From positions 1-64,000 of the forward strand of contig NZ_BSOG01000004.1 of NCBI RefSeq assembly GCF_030160395.1: a DNA stretch of 64,000 nt. Direction: 5' to 3'. The position numbers and the translations under genes are program-made. This DNA is from Chitinimonas prasina. GTDB lineage: Bacteria > Pseudomonadota > Gammaproteobacteria > Burkholderiales > Chitinimonadaceae. Below, piece by piece: positions 10,018 through 19,146 of the stretch. How positions within the stretch are numbered: the stretch's first letter is position 1; each line of letters begins with the position of its first letter. Under the pieces are notes generated by a model. It did not search any database, was not told the DNA's origin, and saw nothing but the letters and a program-made list of their open reading frames with translations.

Positions 10018-10053
10018 GAAAAATCTAACTGCAATTGCAAATACAGGTGATCT

Positions 10054-10496
10054 ATGATTTCGCATAAATTAGTTGCTTATTTTAAGAGCAAAAACTGGTG
10101 GTTCGATGAGGAGACGGATGCGTACAAAGTTGCCTTGCTGGAGCTGGGTATTTCATTGGAGTCAGATATTGCCGCCTTTTTTCTCCACGCTGAAGATGGG
10201 CCTAATTTTATTGGAAGCAAGGGTGAAATCCTTCAGCTTTGCTGGCACATTATTAATACAGATTATTTGGAAAACTCCGAGTCTCTGAAAAAATCTTTAG
10301 GGCTGCCTACCTGCCTGATCCTACTTACATCTTCCGAAGGGGGCGGGGGATATTTCTATAATAAAGACACATGCGGTGTTTTATTAATTGAATTGGGCAA
10401 GCCTCCCTAATAACACAGAATGGGCTTGGGTCGTTGTATTGGGATAACTTCAATGATTTTTTGGAATTCTTCTTTGGGACAAACACCCCTGACTAG
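10054..10496 (+). pseudogene. SUKH-like immunity gene broken by a frameshift
   Basis: The first frame (10054-10410) gives 118 residues ending after ILLTSSEGGGGYFYNKDTCG, the usual central strands of a SUKH protein, then stops at TAA 10408. The frame beginning at 10404 is open and encodes ITQNGLGSLYWDNFNDFLEF up to TAG 10494-10496. That is exactly the W-x-N-F-x-D-F-L helix missing from the first frame. A single one-base indel between about 10384 and 10406 restores a ~147-residue SUKH protein. It is a pseudogene, or a sequencing error if the indel is not real. Confidence 0.78.
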
Positions 10497-10616
10497 GTTT
10501 TCTTAGCTATATCGCCTTAAATGCGGGATTCGATTTTCAAGAAGGATAACTGGAAAAAATGCACCAAAGACATTCTAACAAAGAGATACAGGATTCCCTA
10601 ATAAACAGGAGCAATC

Positions 10617-11075
10617 ATGAACATCTGTGAAATTGAACTACGGCTAGGCCATTCACTTCCAAACAGCTATAAAAATCTATTGGACTCGATAGAGGATTAT
10701 GCGTACATTTCATTTAATGAATACCCGCTTGACTTCCCCAATGACGAAGGGGCCTCGTGGTTTATGTGGGGCGTGGAGAGGTTGGGCAAAGCGGTTGAAA
10801 TGGACTGTGCTGGAAAAGAGTTGGCTTACGCCCAATTAAAATTGCATACCGCATTGGATCGTAGGCTTAGAAATAGAGATTATGTGAAAAGCCCGCAAGG
10901 GGAAATAGCATTGGATAGAGTTGCAAGTGGTTTTGTTATCGCAGAAGACAACGGCGATCTACTTTATCTGGATTTTCAGGATGAAGGGTCGGTCTGGAGA
11001 TACATGCATGACTCTGGGGATGTAAGGCGATTAGATTTAAATTTTAACGAATGGATGTCAAGGGCGACATTGTGA
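10617..11075 (+). CDS. SUKH (SMI1/KNR4)-like immunity protein
   Basis: 152 residues with AGGAGC six bases before the ATG. It has the SUKH layout: an N-terminal helix with LPNSYKNLL, a central FVIAEDNGDLLYLDF strand pair, and a final FNEWMSRATL helix. There is no toxin tip immediately upstream, but an Rhs scar follows at 11141. It is best read as a retained immunity gene from a lost toxin module. Sequence is AT-rich compared with the rhs body. Confidence 0.72.
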   Translation: MNICEIELRLGHSLPNSYKNLLDSIEDYAYISFNEYPLDFPNDEGASWFMWGVERLGKAVEMDCAGKELAYAQLKLHTALDRRLRNRDYVKSPQGEIALDRVASGFVIAEDNGDLLYLDFQDEGSVWRYMHDSGDVRRLDLNFNEWMSRATL

Positions 11076-11140
11076 TTGCACTAGGTGATTCTGCCTGAAT
11101 TTTGGAGGGTTGCAATATACAAAATTTAGGCCAGTTGGGC

Positions 11141-11240
11141 ACCAGCGCCTTGCTTGTGTGGGACGAAAACCAGCTGCTGTATCGAATGATCCGATTGGGT
11201 TGGCGGTGGACGTCCACTTCTACAAGTACGCGACAAAGCC
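11141..11240 (+). pseudogene. Rearranged Rhs core relic
   Basis: Two pieces of the rhs core are fused. A degraded copy of the S-A-W-F-V-W-D-G-N-R-L-L region ends at about 11178. From 11179 to 11206 the DNA is an essentially exact copy of the region encoding VSNDPIGLA (6589-6617 of the intact gene). About 600 bp normally separate these pieces, and the two parts are in different frames, so nothing can be made from it. Confidence 0.75.
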
Positions 11241-11253
11241 ATAAAACAACAAC

Positions 11254-11277
11254 AATGCCCGGTCCAAGCCGGGCATT
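11254..11277 (-). terminator. Terminator of the chemoreceptor/solute-binding operon
   Basis: Perfect 9-bp stem (AATGCCCGG / CCGGGCATT) with a 6-nt loop, followed on the minus strand by GTTGTTGTTTTATGG. It lies about 24 nt past the stop of the binding protein at 11301. Confidence 0.75.
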
Positions 11278-11300
11278 GGATTCCACACAAGCCCTAACAG

Positions 11301-12068
11301 CTACTTGAAGCTGCTGACAGCCTTCTTGTATTCCGGTGACTCGCGTGCCGCCGCCACAGCGTTCCAGAGTTCCTTGGCGAAGTCGGCGTTCTTGCCCACA
11401 AACTGCTTGGACAGCATCAGGTAATAGGGCTTCTCCACCAGCGGTGTGCTGACTTTCTCTACCTTGCCGGCGAACTCCGCCTGCTGGATGGAGTTGTCGC
11501 CTTCCAGTGTCTGTAGCGCCACTGCCTGCAAACGCCCGGCTAGCAGTTTGCGCAGGGTGTCATCAGCGCTACGGGTACCATCATCCACCCGCACGCCCAT
11601 GCCCTTGAGCTGATCCACAATGGAATAGCCTTGCTGGGCACCTACCGCACTGGTCAGGTTGGCAATGGTCTTGCCATCAAAATTGATATTACTGCCCTTG
11701 GCCTTATACAGCGAATAGCCGTCCATCATCATGTATTTGGTGGCATCGGCCTTGTCGCTGGCACCGGGGTAAAAGCCTACTGCCAGGCGGTCGGTCTTGA
11801 AGCTAGCAGCAAAGGCGCCATCCATATTGCCTTTGCCCAAGTCATCCAAACAGCGTGCCCAGGGCGTACGTACAAACTCAATCTTTACACCCACCTTTTG
11901 CGCCGCTATCTTCAGCTGGACAATATTGAGCCCATCCCGCCCTTCAACTACCCAGGGATAAACCTCTACGTTGTCAAAACAGAGTTTTATCGAGGCAGGT
12001 TTGTCAGCGCCTTGTACCGCCAAGCCGGCCATCGCCAAAAACCCAGCCAGAATCAGCTTCTTGCCCAT
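11301..12068 (-). CDS. Family 3 extracellular solute-binding protein (second of pair)
   Basis: 255 residues with a cleavable-type signal peptide (GKKLILAGFLAMAGLAVQGA). The body has the two-lobed SBP_bac_3 pattern: an early Y-P-W-V-x-x-x-x-G-L-N segment, FVRTPWARCLDDLGKGNMDG, then D-G-K-T-I-A-N-L. This family binds amino acids or related small molecules in the periplasm. No permease or ATPase gene is linked. Instead it is the last gene of an operon headed by a chemoreceptor, so it may serve as a ligand-presenting protein. The ligand cannot be told from sequence. Confidence 0.75.
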   Translation of the reverse strand: MGKKLILAGFLAMAGLAVQGADKPASIKLCFDNVEVYPWVVEGRDGLNIVQLKIAAQKVGVKIEFVRTPWARCLDDLGKGNMDGAFAASFKTDRLAVGFYPGASDKADATKYMMMDGYSLYKAKGSNINFDGKTIANLTSAVGAQQGYSIVDQLKGMGVRVDDGTRSADDTLRKLLAGRLQAVALQTLEGDNSIQQAEFAGKVEKVSTPLVEKPYYLMLSKQFVGKNADFAKELWNAVAAARESPEYKKAVSSFK

Positions 12069-12136
12069 TGCTCACTCCTTATAGCTAAGCACTAGGCCAC
12101 TTTTGGCCCAGCGCATTGGTGGTTATGTATTGGCTA

Positions 12137-12907
12137 TCAGCCACCCAGGCGCTTGGCCATAATAGCGTTTACATCTATCTTCTTCAGGCCCTCGTTGAAT
12201 ATCTTGGCAATACGCTGGCCCTCTGCGTCTTTCTTGAAGCAGATGAACAGTCTTTTGTCCTCCAGCACTTTGGGATTCATGGCCAATTTGCCTACAAAAG
12301 GCTTGAGTTCAGGATCGGTCTTCATCAGGTAGTTAAAGACATTGCCATCCACCACAGCCAGATCCAAGCGACCGGCGCCTAGCTTGACCAGGTTCTTGCC
12401 ATCGTCGATAGCCACGTCGACCTTCTGCTGCTTGGAGGCCACGCGCGCATCAAACTCCGTGGTGTTTACATAGTCCTGCACCACGCCTATTTTCTTGGCA
12501 GACAGATCGTTGACGCTGTTCCAGCTGAATGGTGCATCCACGCGCTGCGCCAAGCCCAATGGGCCGTTGCCCATGGGGTCAGACAGCGTGAATTCCTTGC
12601 GCAGGTCGGCCGAGTCGTACTCGGGAAAATACCCTGCATAACCAGGATCACTCTTGCCCAGCTGCACCGCACGGCTCCACGGAAAGAACTGTACCTTCAG
12701 CTCGTATCCCATTGCCTTGAAAGCGGCCTTGGCTACCGCCACACTGGCGCCCTGTTCAGTCAGCTTGGCGCCGGTGTACGGTGGCCATTCCAGCGATGCC
12801 AAGGTAATGGTCTTATTGTCTGCCTGCGCGGGCAACAAGGCGGCGGCGGCGAGCAATGCGCCCAGTGCCAGGGTGAACTTGCGACGTATCATGGATGTAT
12901 CCCTCAT
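12137..12907 (-). CDS. Family 3 extracellular solute-binding protein (first of pair)
   Basis: 256 residues from the ATG at 12907; an internal ATG at 12892 (MIRRKFTLALG) is an equally good start and gives a standard signal peptide ending near LLPAQA. The mature part has the SBP_bac_3 opening W-P-P-Y-T-G-x-x-L and FPWSRAVQLGKSDPGYAGYF. It begins 4 nt after the chemoreceptor stop and is followed 68 nt later by a second binding protein. No transporter partners are present. Role proposed: periplasmic ligand capture for the receptor. Confidence 0.75.
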   Translation of the reverse strand: MRDTSMIRRKFTLALGALLAAAALLPAQADNKTITLASLEWPPYTGAKLTEQGASVAVAKAAFKAMGYELKVQFFPWSRAVQLGKSDPGYAGYFPEYDSADLRKEFTLSDPMGNGPLGLAQRVDAPFSWNSVNDLSAKKIGVVQDYVNTTEFDARVASKQQKVDVAIDDGKNLVKLGAGRLDLAVVDGNVFNYLMKTDPELKPFVGKLAMNPKVLEDKRLFICFKKDAEGQRIAKIFNEGLKKIDVNAIMAKRLGG

Positions 12908-12911
12908 TGGT

Positions 12912-14441
12912 CTAAACCTTGAACTGCTCCACCGTGGCCTGCAAACGCACGGCCAGGCGGGCTACCTCCTCACTGGCAATCGTTGTCTGGCGCGAGCCAT
13001 TAGCAGCCTCGCTGACAACCTTCTGTATTTCGCGGATGCTATCGGTCACGCCCACCACCACCACCTCCTGCTGGCTGGAGGCCGCAGCGATTTCCTCGTT
13101 CAATTCGGCAATCTTGCGGGCGGACTCGGCCAGGTGTTGGATCACGCCCCCCGCCTCACGGGCACGTTTTAGGCCCATATCAGCCTTTTCCTTGCTGATG
13201 GACATCACGGCAACGGCACGGCTGGTACCGTTCTGCAGTTCGGTAATGACTTGTTGTATCTCCGTCGTAGAGTCGTGGGTACGGTTGGCAAGGGTACGCA
13301 CCTCGTCCGCCACCACGGCAAAGCCACGGCCGGCTTCGCCTGCGCGGGCAGCCTCGATCGCGGCATTCAGCGCCAGCAGGTTGGTCTGCTTGGCAATCTC
13401 GTTGATCACTGACAGCACGCTGCCGATCTTCTCGCTATTGGTCGCCAGCTCGGCAATCACATGGGCGGCGTTCTCGACCTCATTGGTTGCTTCACTGATG
13501 GTACTGATGGCGGCGCTTACCACCGATTGGCCCTTTTCAGCCTCGATATCGGCATAGTTGGCTGCATCGGATGCCGCACTGGTGTTGACCGATATCTCAT
13601 GTACCTGTCTGCTCAGCTCACCCGCAGCCACCACCACAGCCTCGCTCTCTTCCTGCTGAAGCTGTATACCTGCGCTGCTCTGCTCCATGATGCGGCTGGT
13701 TTGCTCTGCCGCTGCCGCCAACTGCGGCGCCGTATCGGACACCTGCCGCATCACCCCCTGAAGGCGCTCCACGAATACATTGAACGATTGCGAAACATCG
13801 GCAAACTCATTCTTGCCTATGATAGCCAGGCGGCGTGTCAGGTCAGCCTCGCCAGAGGCGATCTCCTTCAGTGCGTTGTTGAGCCGCTTGAGCGGGCGCA
13901 GCACCACAGCAGACAGCGCGGCAGAAAGGGCAAACAGGAGTACAAGGTCGGCAATCACGATTTGTACTGCCAGCACGATCATGCTCTGCCTCAGTGCGGC
14001 ATCCACCGACCCCTGGTCTACATAGATCTTGGCCGTCGCGACGTTCTTCTTTTGGCCATTGTCGTCAAACTGCAGTTGCACCTCGCGCAGCACACCGCTG
14101 ATCTTGGCATCGGCAGTCGCATTGGTGGCTTTACCGTCCGCGCCCCGGGTAAGGCCGCTAAGGTAATCCTTGCCATTCACCAGTTGTATGCCGTTAAAGG
14201 TAGGCGAAACCATCTCCGCCTCCAGCACCTGGCCTATCTGGGTCTTGTCGAAATTCCAGATGGCCGCAGGCAGGCTCAATTGAAGCCGCACCGCCAACGC
14301 ATCGGCCTGTTCCTGTAGCCCTCGCTCCAGGCGTGCCTTGCTGGTGTAGTGGTTGTAAGCCCCCATCGTTACCAGAACGAGAGTCACGATCAGCACAAAG
14401 AGAGTATTCAGCGTGGCGCTGATGCTGCGGGTAGATATCAT
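12912..14441 (-). CDS. Methyl-accepting chemotaxis protein
   Basis: 509 residues. A first membrane helix (about 10-30), a short periplasmic sensor domain of ~120 residues containing [10 protein letters not shown] and later Q-L-V-N-G, a second helix (about 153-178), a HAMP linker ([20 protein letters not shown]), then a signalling domain. The kinase-control tip is intact: [20 protein letters not shown], then [18 protein letters not shown]. It would pass signals to CheA/CheW, whose genes are not in the window. It is the first gene of a three-gene unit with two solute-binding proteins. The C-terminus lacks the CheR-binding pentapeptide. Confidence 0.92.
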   Translation of the reverse strand: MISTRSISATLNTLFVLIVTLVLVTMGAYNHYTSKARLERGLQEQADALAVRLQLSLPAAIWNFDKTQIGQVLEAEMVSPTFNGIQLVNGKDYLSGLTRGADGKATNATADAKISGVLREVQLQFDDNGQKKNVATAKIYVDQGSVDAALRQSMIVLAVQIVIADLVLLFALSAALSAVVLRPLKRLNNALKEIASGEADLTRRLAIIGKNEFADVSQSFNVFVERLQGVMRQVSDTAPQLAAAAEQTSRIMEQSSAGIQLQQEESEAVVVAAGELSRQVHEISVNTSAASDAANYADIEAEKGQSVVSAAISTISEATNEVENAAHVIAELATNSEKIGSVLSVINEIAKQTNLLALNAAIEAARAGEAGRGFAVVADEVRTLANRTHDSTTEIQQVITELQNGTSRAVAVMSISKEKADMGLKRAREAGGVIQHLAESARKIAELNEEIAAASSQQEVVVVGVTDSIREIQKVVSEAANGSRQTTIASEEVARLAVRLQATVEQFKV

Positions 14442-14842
14442 TGCCTGCTCCCAGTCATCTCGTCCCCCAGGAAAAGTGAATTGTGTGATAACCGTTCTTA
14501 ATGGCGGCTACGCGCTGATAGCACTGGCCTACTGAGCTTAGTCAGCCATGGGAAAAAACCAAGGGCAATCGCATTCCAGAGAGCAGATTGACAGCCGCAT
14601 CAACTCGCTTGCAGCAAGCTTAGCACGCAAATAAGCATATTCTTATTTTTGAATAGAAACAGACTAGCCAGCTGTGCGTTTTATGACTCAGCGCCCACGG
14701 TGAATTGAAAGCCGAAGCCCAGTCAATATGATGGCGAACGGCGGCTAAGTCGGGGATACCGCCAGGGATAGCCTTCCGGATCAGGCCGCGCCGAGTCCTA
14801 ACACCAGGGCGGCCCTGTCCGCGATCACCGAACCACCTGCAC
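14442..14842. other. Non-coding stretch between chemoreceptor and AraC gene
   Basis: About 400 nt. It must hold the chemoreceptor promoter, and an AT-rich patch lies near 14630-14660. Short open frames exist on the minus strand but show no family resemblance or start signal. I see no RNA gene or repeat in it. Confidence 0.5.
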
Positions 14843-15895
14843 TCATAGCGGGCTCTCCGTGCGCTGACTACGTCCGCGGAAACTACCCGGACCTTCGCCC
14901 TGCCAGCCTTTGAAGGCGTGATGGAAGGCCGCAGGATCGCGATATCCCAGCAGGTAGGCGATTTCACCTATTGGCATGGCAGAGCTGGCCAGATAGTGCC
15001 GAGCCAGCTCATGCCGGGTGGTATCGAGCAGATCCTGGAAAGCCATGCCCGCCTCAGTCAGCCGGCGTTGCAGGGTACGGGTGGAGAGATGCAGTGCCTG
15101 CGCCACATCAGCCAGCTTGAGACCGCCCTCCCCCAGGTTGTTCAGCACCACCTGACGTACCTGCCCCACGATGGCAGGCTCGGTTTGGTGGCGCTCACGC
15201 AAGAGCGCCTCTGCGTGGCCCTGCAGCAGTGGCAGCAAGCCATTGTTGGCCTGCGGTATAGGCAAGGCCAGCAGCTCAGCCGGGAACAGCACCCGGTTGA
15301 TCGGGCAGCCATACGCTACCTCCACCCCAGCCAGGCTTGCCAGGCTGCTGCCACGCGGTGCGGCATGGGTAAACTCCAGGGCTATCGGCATTACCGGACG
15401 GCCCGCCAGCCACTCGGCGCACGTCTTGATGCCAGAGAACACCGACTCGGCCAAGGCGCCTGCCACCGCATGCGAGGCCATGTCATTGCGCCAGCTGTAA
15501 ACCGCCACACCCTCTTGTTGCAACAGGCTAGACCGCCCCAGGTCATGCACCAGCGCCTCGAATCGCAATACCTGCTCCAGTGCCAAACCCAGGGTGGGAC
15601 AGGCAAGCAGCAGGATGCCGTTGACGCCATAGGTAGTGGGTTTCACCTGCTGCCCCAGCCGCCATCCAAACAAGGGATCCGTGGCGATCAGTGCCGCCTC
15701 GAACATCGCCAGGTAATCGGCCAGTGGCATATCGGCCTCACCCTGTGGCATCGGCGCCGCAGCCAGCAAAAGCGACTCTGCCACCCCCTCATTGCGCGCA
15801 GCGTCCCACAGCGTGCGGGCATAGGGCGCCACAACGCGAGGGTTTGGCGCGATAGCACAAGCGATTGGCGGAATAGCGAAATGGCTGGGCGGCAT
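14843..15895 (-). CDS. AraC-family transcriptional regulator
   Basis: 350 residues from the ATG at 15895; the open frame continues upstream but that part lies under the divergent gene. The N-terminal two thirds resemble the arabinose-binding-type domain of long AraC regulators. The C-terminal ~100 residues hold the double helix-turn-helix, with LADVAQALHLSTRTLQRRL and GEIAYLLGYRDPAAFHHAFK. The gene is divergent from the FAD oxidase/GlpD/FGGY kinase operon with only 63 nt between starts, so it probably controls that operon. The inducer is unknown. Confidence 0.85.
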   Translation of the reverse strand: MPPSHFAIPPIACAIAPNPRVVAPYARTLWDAARNEGVAESLLLAAAPMPQGEADMPLADYLAMFEAALIATDPLFGWRLGQQVKPTTYGVNGILLLACPTLGLALEQVLRFEALVHDLGRSSLLQQEGVAVYSWRNDMASHAVAGALAESVFSGIKTCAEWLAGRPVMPIALEFTHAAPRGSSLASLAGVEVAYGCPINRVLFPAELLALPIPQANNGLLPLLQGHAEALLRERHQTEPAIVGQVRQVVLNNLGEGGLKLADVAQALHLSTRTLQRRLTEAGMAFQDLLDTTRHELARHYLASSAMPIGEIAYLLGYRDPAAFHHAFKGWQGEGPGSFRGRSQRTESPL

Positions 15896-15958
15896 CACTG
15901 AACTAGAGTACTGACAGATAAACAATCCGCATCGTGCGGGAGATCGGGAGCATAAGCC

Positions 15959-17575
15959 ATGCGACGCTGGAACGGTTGGGGAGAAACCACCACCACCATG
16001 AACCTGAGCGACAAGGCCACCACCATGTTGCTGGAAAAGCTGGGCCCAGGCCGACCACAACAGGATGTCGAGCAGCAGGCCTTGCTGGCGGCCATCCCGC
16101 CCTCCCGCCTGCCAGCACATCCCTTGATCCGTACCGACCCGGTCGTACGGCTTAGTGTGGCGCTGGGCGAGAGCTATCCGGACTGGCTGCGCAAGCGCTG
16201 CGGCACCACCCCTACCGTGCCCGATGGGGTGTCCTACCCTGAGACCAGCGAGCAGGTACAGGAACTGCTGGCAATGGCACAGCTTGCAGATTGGATCGTG
16301 ATCCCCTTTGCCGGCGGCACCAGTGTTGCCGGCCACCTCGATTGCCCGGTGTCGCCACGCCCGGTGTTGTCGCTAAACCTGACACGGATGAATCGGCTGC
16401 TACATCTCGATACCGTCAGCCAGCTGGCCACGTTTGGTGCCGGCACGGCCGGTCCCGTACTCGAAGCTCAGTTGCGCGCCCAAGGCTATACCCTGGGTCA
16501 CTTCCCGCAATCGTTTGAATATTCCACTGTCGGTGGTTGGGTCGTCACCCGATCATCGGGGCAGCAGTCGCTTCGTTATGGGCGCATCGAACAGTTGTTT
16601 GCCGGCGGCCGCATGGAAACCCCTATCGGCACGCTCAATATGCCCACCCTGCCCGCCTCCAGCGCCGGCCCGGACCTGCGTGAGCTGGTATTGGGTTCGG
16701 AGGGCCGCTTTGGGGTGCTGACCGAGGCGGTCATGCGGGTCACACCGCTCGCCGGCCACGAGAGCTTCCATGGCCTGTTCTTCCCCGATTGGGATGCGGC
16801 AGAAGCAGCCGTACGGCAGTTGGTGCAGATGAAACTGCCGCTATCCATGCTGCGGCTCTCCAATGCCATCGAAACCGAAACCAACCTTGCCCTGGCCGGG
16901 CACGCCAACCTGATCGCCTGGCTGGAGCGCTACCTTGGCTGGCGCGGCTGCCGTAACGAAAAATGCCTGCTGATGCTGGGCCTGACCGCCACACCCGCTA
17001 CCGCCAGGCACGCATTGTCCGAGGCCAGGCGGGTTACCCGCCAGCATGGCGGTGTCTACATCGGCCGCAGCCTGGGCGACCGCTGGGCGCAGAACCGCTT
17101 CAAGGGCCCGTATCTGCGCAATACCTTGTGGGAACACGGCTACAGCGCCGACACCATAGAAACCGCCGTGGACTGGCCGCGCGTCAAACCCCTGATGCTG
17201 GCCATGGAGCAAGCCGCCCGCGACGCCTTTGCTGAGGACGGCGAGCGGGTGCATGCCTTTACCCACCTCTCCCATCTCTACGCGCAGGGCAGCAGTATCT
17301 ACTCCACCTTTGTCTGGCCCACGGCAGCGGGCGGCTACGACGCCAACATGGCCCGCTGGAAGCGCTACAAGGCCAAGGTCTCGGAAGCGATCGTGGCACA
17401 CGGTGGCACCATCAGCCATCAGCACGGCGTGGGGCGCGATCATGCCCCTTACCTCGCCGCCGAGAAAGGCCCGCTGGGTATGGCTACGCTGGCCGAACTG
17501 TGCCGCCATTTCGACCCTAAGGGCATCATGAATCCAGGCAAGCTGTTGCAGGATGGCGGACCGTGGAACGTCTGA
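15959..17575 (+). CDS. FAD-binding oxidase related to alkylglycerone-phosphate synthase
   Basis: 538 residues beginning MRRWNGWGET, a start seen in bacterial AGPS-like proteins. The FAD PP-loop is at about 113-127 (VIPFAGGTSVAGH), a second flavin segment at about 185-205 (YSTVGGWVVTRSSGQQSLRYG), and the AGPS-type active-site stretch HGGTISHQHGVGRDHAPYL near 481. The last residues NPGKLL are typical of the family. True AGPS swaps an acyl for an alkyl chain on dihydroxyacetone phosphate in ether-lipid synthesis. Clustering with GlpD and a kinase points to a three-carbon phosphate or related substrate, but the reaction is not proven. It overlaps the next gene by 13 nt. Confidence 0.78.
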   Translation: MRRWNGWGETTTTMNLSDKATTMLLEKLGPGRPQQDVEQQALLAAIPPSRLPAHPLIRTDPVVRLSVALGESYPDWLRKRCGTTPTVPDGVSYPETSEQVQELLAMAQLADWIVIPFAGGTSVAGHLDCPVSPRPVLSLNLTRMNRLLHLDTVSQLATFGAGTAGPVLEAQLRAQGYTLGHFPQSFEYSTVGGWVVTRSSGQQSLRYGRIEQLFAGGRMETPIGTLNMPTLPASSAGPDLRELVLGSEGRFGVLTEAVMRVTPLAGHESFHGLFFPDWDAAEAAVRQLVQMKLPLSMLRLSNAIETETNLALAGHANLIAWLERYLGWRGCRNEKCLLMLGLTATPATARHALSEARRVTRQHGGVYIGRSLGDRWAQNRFKGPYLRNTLWEHGYSADTIETAVDWPRVKPLMLAMEQAARDAFAEDGERVHAFTHLSHLYAQGSSIYSTFVWPTAAGGYDANMARWKRYKAKVSEAIVAHGGTISHQHGVGRDHAPYLAAEKGPLGMATLAELCRHFDPKGIMNPGKLLQDGGPWNV

Positions 17576-19146
17576 GCCGCCAGGACAAGCTGAGCCGGCT
17601 GGGCATCACAGACTGGGACCTGCTAGTCATCGGCGGCGGCATCAGCGGTGCCGGTGTACTGCGCGAGGCCGCCCGGCTGGGCTGGAAAGTACTGCTGATC
17701 GAGCAGCGGGACTTCGCCTGGGGCACCTCCAGCCGTTCCTCCAAGCTGGTGCATGGCGGCCTGCGCTACCTCAAGGAAGGGCAGTTCCGCACCACCTTGC
17801 ATTCGGTACACGAGCGGCAACGCCTGATGCGTGAAGCACCAGAACTGATCGAGCCGCAAAGCTTTCTGTTTGCCGACTGCACTGGGCGGCAGCCGGGTCG
17901 CTGGCTGTTCCAGCTAGGCCTGACCATCTACGACCACATGGCGGGAGAAAACAGCCACGCCTATTGCAGCAGCCAGGCCGTCGCCCAACTGGCCCCAGGG
18001 CTGGCACCCGACAAGCTGCGAGGCGGCATGGTCTACCGCGACGCCAAGACCGACGATGCCAGGTTGGTCTGGCGGGTGCTGGAAGAAGCCGAGCACGATG
18101 GTGGCATCGCCATCAACTACTTGGCCGCCCGCACCCCCATCATTGCGCACGGCCAGTTGGCAGGCATGGTATTGGAAGACATCGAAACCGGGCAGCAGAT
18201 CGCCGTGCAGGCCCGCACCGTGATCAATGCCACCGGTGCCTGGGCCGACCGCTTGCGCGCCACCTTAGGCCGCAAGCCCATGCTGCGCCCCTTGCGCGGC
18301 AGCCATCTTATCGTCCCGTTCTGGCGTCTGCCGGTCGCTCAGGCAGTCAGCCTGATGCATCCGCGTGATGGTCGACCGGTGTTCTTCTACCCTTGGGAAG
18401 GCGCCACCCTGATCGGCACCACCGATCTGGACCATGCCGGCGATCTCGATATCGAAGCCAGCATTACCGATGCCGAAGTGGACTACCTGCTGGAAGCAGT
18501 CAACGACCAATTCCCCGCCACCCAGCTAGGCAGGGCCGATGTCTCAGCCTGCTATGCCGGCGTGCGCCCGGTGGTGGATGAAGGCGGCAGCAGCCCATCC
18601 AGCGCCGGCCGCGACCATGTAGTGCTGGATGAGCAAGGACTGATCACCCTGACAGGTGGCAAACTCACCACCTTCCGCCTGATGGCGCAAGATGCGCTGG
18701 CACTGGCCGCCAAGCGCATGGGGCAGGCCTACCAGCCCAGCACAGCCCCGGTTTTCAGTGCTGCCAGCAGCCTGTCGCCGCAGTTGTCGGGCGCCACGAT
18801 CCAGCGCTTGCGCGCGCGCTATGGCCCGCATGCTGCAGAGGTCGCCAACACCGCCACAGCCGATACCCTGGCTTTTGTGCCCGGCACCCATACCCTGTGG
18901 CAGGAACTCCAGCGCGCCGCCAGGGTGGAGTCCGTGGTCCACCTTGATGATCTGTTGCTACGGCGCACTCGGCTGGGCATCCTGCTACCCCGTGGGGGGC
19001 TGGATCACCTGGTCCGCATACGCGCCCTGTGCCAACCCGAACTGGGCTGGACCGATGCACACTGGGAGGCAGAACTGCTGCGCTATCAGCAGTTGATCGC
19101 CCGCCACTACAGCCTGCCACCTACCAGAACCGAAAGCGCACCATGA
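17563..19146 (+). CDS. Glycerol-3-phosphate dehydrogenase-like flavoprotein (GlpD family)
   Basis: 527 residues from a GTG start that overlaps the end of the oxidase gene. A dinucleotide-binding fold opens the protein (LLVIGGGISGAG at about 20-31), followed by GTSSRSSKLVHGGLRYL, the signature of aerobic glycerol-3-phosphate dehydrogenases. Later come VINATGAWADR, PLRGSHLIVP, FFYPWEGATLIGTTD and GGKLTTFR, all in family order. The enzyme would oxidise glycerol 3-phosphate or a close analogue at the membrane and pass electrons to quinone. Its place between an AGPS-like oxidase and an FGGY kinase suggests a dedicated pathway rather than the general glp regulon. Confidence 0.85.
   Translation: MERLSRQDKLSRLGITDWDLLVIGGGISGAGVLREAARLGWKVLLIEQRDFAWGTSSRSSKLVHGGLRYLKEGQFRTTLHSVHERQRLMREAPELIEPQSFLFADCTGRQPGRWLFQLGLTIYDHMAGENSHAYCSSQAVAQLAPGLAPDKLRGGMVYRDAKTDDARLVWRVLEEAEHDGGIAINYLAARTPIIAHGQLAGMVLEDIETGQQIAVQARTVINATGAWADRLRATLGRKPMLRPLRGSHLIVPFWRLPVAQAVSLMHPRDGRPVFFYPWEGATLIGTTDLDHAGDLDIEASITDAEVDYLLEAVNDQFPATQLGRADVSACYAGVRPVVDEGGSSPSSAGRDHVVLDEQGLITLTGGKLTTFRLMAQDALALAAKRMGQAYQPSTAPVFSAASSLSPQLSGATIQRLRARYGPHAAEVANTATADTLAFVPGTHTLWQELQRAARVESVVHLDDLLLRRTRLGILLPRGGLDHLVRIRALCQPELGWTDAHWEAELLRYQQLIARHYSLPPTRTESAP

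Noticed and set aside
13461-14318. 285-residue plus-strand frame
   Set aside because: Antisense to the chemoreceptor; no start signal or family resemblance.
14620-14967. 115-residue minus-strand frame upstream of the chemoreceptor
   Set aside because: No ribosome site or recognisable domain, and it overlaps the end of the AraC gene.
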